Shown: piece by piece, positions 31,482 through 34,300 of the stretch
Layout: the number at the start of each line of letters is the position of its first letter
How positions within the stretch are numbered: the first letter of the stretch is position 1
Assembly: GCA_905236675.1 (NCBI GenBank)
Contig: CAJOND010000029.1
Location: 1 to 34,300, forward strand
Source: Candidatus Rifleibacteriota bacterium
GTDB taxonomy: Bacteria; Muiribacteriota; Ozemobacteria; Ozemobacterales; Ozemobacteraceae
Length of the DNA stretch: 34,300 nucleotides
Reading direction: 5' to 3'
The notes under the pieces: generated by a model
Told to the model about the DNA's origin: nothing
The model's database searches: none
Seen by the model: only the letters and a program-made list of their open reading frames with translations
Position numbers and translations under genes: made by a program

Positions 31482-31661
31482 ATGAACAAAATATTCAAAG
31501 TAATTTGGAATAACGCAAAGCATTGTTACGTCGTAGCCAGCGAGCTGGCAAAAAGTTTACAGCAAGGGCGGCGGGAGCCGCTCCATACGCAGGGCTTGTG
31601 CAGTTTTATGTATAGCAGCCTCAATTTATGCTACATCTGGCAGTGCTTTGGCAGTAAATGA
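31482..31661 (+). CDS. Extended signal peptide region (ESPR) of an autotransporter, frame 1 of 3
   Basis: The first 25 residues (MNKIFKVIWNNAKHCYVVAS plus ELAKS) match the ESPR of large type V secretion proteins (MNKxFKVIWNxxxxxxVVASELAK). The ATG at 31482 has GGAG nine bases upstream and a promoter above; an earlier in-frame ATG at 31431 lies inside the promoter and is rejected. After ELAKS the frame drifts into non-signal sequence and stops at 31659-31661. The true continuation is in the next frame: SKGGGSRSIRRACAVLCIAA, then SIYATSGSALA, a proper basic/hydrophobic/cleavage-site signal. The shift needs one base less around the A5 run at 31550-31554. Alone this piece is non-functional. Confidence 0.8.
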   Translation: MNKIFKVIWNNAKHCYVVASELAKSLQQGRREPLHTQGLCSFMYSSLNLCYIWQCFGSK

Positions 31662-32931
31662 GGGTGGATATTTAGATCCAAATACTGGTGATTATATTGG
31701 TAATTCTCAGTATAATTTTACTGTAACTATTGATACAGATGTAACAGGCAATGTTTACGGTCGTAGAAGTGTTTCTGGAAAAGATGCTGAAAAAGCTAGT
31801 GTCACAATAACTAACGGAATTGTTAGTAAAAATGTTTACGGCGGTTATGTTGAATTAGAAGATGCTGATGTATCTAGCAACTCAGTCACCATCAGCGGAG
31901 ATTCAACAATTACTGGTTCTGTTTGTGGCGGTTTAGTGAATGAAGGCACAGGCGATGCTACCGGCAACTCTGTCACCATCAGTGGCGGAACTGTTAATAA
32001 TTTTGTTTTCGGTGGGGCTTCTGATTATGGTAAAGCAGCCAGTAACAATATTATTATCAGTGACGGAACTATAAAAGAAGATATTATTGGGGGAAGTTCT
32101 GTTTCAGGTGAAGTAGCCAGCAACACAGTATCCATCAGTGGCGGAACCGTAAATGGAGAAGTTTATGGTGGGTTTGCTTTGAAGGGCAATGTTGCTAATA
32201 ATTCTGTTATGATCAGTGGAGGAACCTTTACCTCTGAAAGTAAATTTTATGCTGGTGATATTTTAACTCCTTCAAATTCAACTATTTCAGATAATTTAGT
32301 TAATCTGACTGGTAATATAATAGGGTTAGATCGCGTTGACATATATGGGTATTATTTCGAAGAAGGTTCTGGAACCCACTCAGGCAATGAACTTCATATC
32401 GGCAGAGCCGTAGACTATGACGATGAAGACAACATTCAGCGAGATTCTGAAGGAAATATAAAATATAAAAGTGATTCATCAACTACATGGTATGGAAAAA
32501 GCAGTGATGGCACAGCTAATAACAGCATAAACAAAATCGCAAACTTTGAAACTCTTGCTTTGCACTCTGTAGCCTTGGATAATGATTTACCGGCTATTAA
32601 GGCTGCTTCTCTTGAAAACATCGGCACTGTCGACATCACAGATTTGAAGTTTTATGAAAATAGCAGTGAAAAAACAACCTTTAATATAGGCGACAAAATG
32701 AATCTTCTCACATGGGAAAATGAAAAAGAAGCTTTAATAAATCTAAAATACAAATTAAACGGAACAGGCGATGAACAGACTGTAGCTTTTTCAGATAATC
32801 CCAACGGCATAACTGTGAAAACCCTATCCGTATCAGAAAAAGATAAGGGTATTTCCTTTGAGAGAACAGGAACAGGCGGTATAAACAAAGTTGATAAAGC
32901 TTTAGAGTTTTCTTTTGCCAGCATTCCCTGA
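31648..32931 (+). CDS. Autotransporter passenger domain, frame 2 of 3
   Basis: The frame is open from 31537 and carries the second half of the signal peptide (predicted cleavage near SALA-VN at about 31650). The listed start is only the first start-like codon (TTG), so initiation at 31482 plus a frame change is required. The passenger has about six imperfect repeats of 25-30 residues between ~31750 and ~32260 built on 'N-x-V-x-I-S-G-G-T-V-x-x-x-V-Y-G-G' (SNTVSISGGTVNGEVYGG, GNSVTISGGTVNNFVFGG), a right-handed beta-helix style. Asp/Asn-rich beta sequence follows. The frame stops at TGA 32929-32931, straight after DKALEFSFASIP. Coding-like sequence carries on in another frame, so the stop looks like a frameshift product. 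It is a surface adhesin-like protein; the ligand is unknown. Confidence 0.8.
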   Translation: MAVNEGGYLDPNTGDYIGNSQYNFTVTIDTDVTGNVYGRRSVSGKDAEKASVTITNGIVSKNVYGGYVELEDADVSSNSVTISGDSTITGSVCGGLVNEGTGDATGNSVTISGGTVNNFVFGGASDYGKAASNNIIISDGTIKEDIIGGSSVSGEVASNTVSISGGTVNGEVYGGFALKGNVANNSVMISGGTFTSESKFYAGDILTPSNSTISDNLVNLTGNIIGLDRVDIYGYYFEEGSGTHSGNELHIGRAVDYDDEDNIQRDSEGNIKYKSDSSTTWYGKSSDGTANNSINKIANFETLALHSVALDNDLPAIKAASLENIGTVDITDLKFYENSSEKTTFNIGDKMNLLTWENEKEALINLKYKLNGTGDEQTVAFSDNPNGITVKTLSVSEKDKGISFERTGTGGINKVDKALEFSFASIP

Positions 32932-32941
32932 ACAGCGTTGA

Positions 32942-34300
32942 CCTTTCTGTTGGGACGGCAAAAATACATCAGAGTTTCCTGACGGTTGGGTTGCAAATAC
33001 TGATGGTGTTAATGTTTCTGGAGATTTCGCAGATCCAGGATTATCAGCTGGAGAATCAATAAATATTCTGAAAGCCTCTACCGATGTTTTCAAAGACGAA
33101 AAGATTGATGAAGCTATAAGATATAAGAATGAAGTTTTTAAAGACGAAAGCGCAAAGGGTGAAACTCTTTCAGGCATACATACCGGCGGCGTGAAAGCCT
33201 CTGATGATGGCAAAATACTTACTTATCACGCCATGTTCGATGACGTTACTTCCTTTAAACTTGCTTCTGTTGCCTGGGAAGATGGGGCCGAACTTATCAG
33301 CCGTGATAAATACAATTATTCTAAGCTTAACTCGTTAGATACTAAGGACTTCAATATTACTTATGAAAAACCTGAAACGATTGCTGCGAACCAGTCTATG
33401 ACGTTACTGAAAGCCAATGAAACTCTTGCAGATATGGCGGCAATAGATAAATCAGTTTCATACCAGTATGAGCCTCTTTCTGGCGTGACTATGGATGCGG
33501 TAATCATGAGCCGTCTTGAAGCTAAGAGCGTTAAAGTCACATTAAAGACTGTTTCTAACAAAGCCGACAAACTGACTTTCAAAGATATTGAATGGCTGGA
33601 CAAAGGCTCAGTGATTGACCACAAATCAATGCTGACCAATGTTTCTTTCAATGGCGCCGATGTAGACACAACCAGAATTGCATTTACCAGCAAACAGAAG
33701 CTTGATGCAGATATGAAGATGACTCTTGTATCTGATTTCGGTGACAGTGTTGGCACCATTACAGGCAGCAAATACAAAGTCGGTACAGCTTATGAAGGCG
33801 AAGGTTCTGCATATTTAGAAGGTAGCGACCTTGTTTTCAAGACAAAGACCGGTGCAGGGCTTTCTGACGAAACCCATACAACTGTTATGGCTATGGAAGC
33901 TGGTATAGCAGCTATTGCCGTTGGTAATGACCACTTAGGCTCAGTAATGGAAAGTTTGGCAATGGCAACCAACAGGGGGCCTGACGGAGTTTCGACCGCC
34001 GCATCTGTGGGCTGTGGTTCATCACGCTATGAAACAGGCAGCCACGTCGATACCAACAGTTGGAATATTGCTGTGGCTGTAGGCAAGAATCTCGAAAAGA
34101 AAGACGGAACCCTTGAATATGGTCTGTTCGGCGAATACGGCAGAGGCAACTACACTCTGCATATGAACGGTGTTGAAGACGCTGGCAGCGGTAACAGCCG
34201 TTATACTGGCGGTGGTCTCATCACCAAGTGGACCAACAGCCATAATGTATATACAGAAGCTAGTTTCAGACTGGGCAACGTGAAAGAAAACACTTCGAAT
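32942..34300 (+). CDS. Autotransporter C-terminal part and start of beta-barrel, frame 3 of 3, partial
   Basis: This frame is open from 32942 to the window edge with no stop, about 450 codons, and has no start of its own. It begins PFCWDGKNTSEFPDGWVANT, continues with repetitive beta sequence (GDFADPGLSAGESINILKAS) and reaches a barrel-like region from ~33870: THTTVMAMEAGIAAIAVGND, then NSWNIAVAVGKNLEKKDGTL and EYGLFGEYGRGNYTLHMNG. This matches the start of an autotransporter outer-membrane barrel. A short frame-zero stretch (SLNSVDLSVG, about 32925-32954) suggests two neighbouring indels at the junction with the preceding piece. G+C rises clearly in this part. The end lies outside the window. 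Confidence 0.75.

Noticed and set aside
1..34300. tRNA, rRNA, insertion sequence or integrase genes
   Set aside because: I looked for cloverleaf arms, DDE/serine/tyrosine recombinase motifs and terminal inverted repeats and found none.

Overview
The window is AT-rich (roughly one third G+C by eye) and comes from a diderm, probably anaerobic, fermentative bacterium. Evidence for an outer membrane is an autotransporter with an extended signal peptide region, a possible lipoprotein and several Sec-exported proteins. Evidence for an anaerobe is an A-type flavoprotein (FprA) of the oxygen/NO-scavenging kind. Type IV pilus genes are also present (PilT, a PilB/GspE relative, a pilin-like protein). 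The style of the pilin-like protein, the FHA/GGDEF and DUF2325 proteins and the FlgD-Ig-tailed protease remind me of Riflebacteria-type gut or rumen genomes. That placement is a guess from memory, not a computed result.

Layout. 1-600: the tail of an unidentified gene and a small membrane protein, converging on a terminator. 766-4259: a three-gene operon of a zinc-ribbon protein, an FHA-GAF-degenerate GGDEF protein and a coiled-coil DUF2325 protein. 4366-9203: the fused aspartokinase/homoserine dehydrogenase ThrA and a copper-type P1B ATPase. 9305-12948: a large secreted zinc metalloprotease and a TPR protein. 13014-16142: a secreted protein with a YfiM-like segment, the TlyA rRNA methylase and an L-fucose-isomerase-like protein. 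16226-17464: a decayed zone with a frameshifted Sel1-like remnant, a pilin-like gene whose 5' end is lost, and a 41-bp repeat. 17683-20422: a secreted repeat protein, peptidase T and two tandem small paralogues. 20575-24891: FprA, a PilB/GspE-like protein with ruined ATPase motifs, and PilT. 24999-30677 (minus strand): a large secreted lysine-tailed protein, a MscK-like mechanosensitive channel split by a frameshift, and a membrane-anchored metallophosphoesterase. 30678-31411: a repeat-rich non-coding region. 31412-34300: an autotransporter in three reading frames, running off the window.

How it fits together. The most coherent candidate system is the 766-4259 operon. It combines a phosphopeptide-type FHA sensor, a GAF domain, a GGDEF domain lacking its catalytic signature, and a long coiled-coil protein ending in DUF2325. 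The second is the PilB-like pseudo-ATPase stop-to-start with an intact PilT. Three genes (Sel1-like remnant, MscK-like channel, autotransporter) are interrupted by small frame changes, two of them at or beside A-runs. Either this region is decaying or phase-varying, or the assembly carries small indels. Raw reads would decide that.
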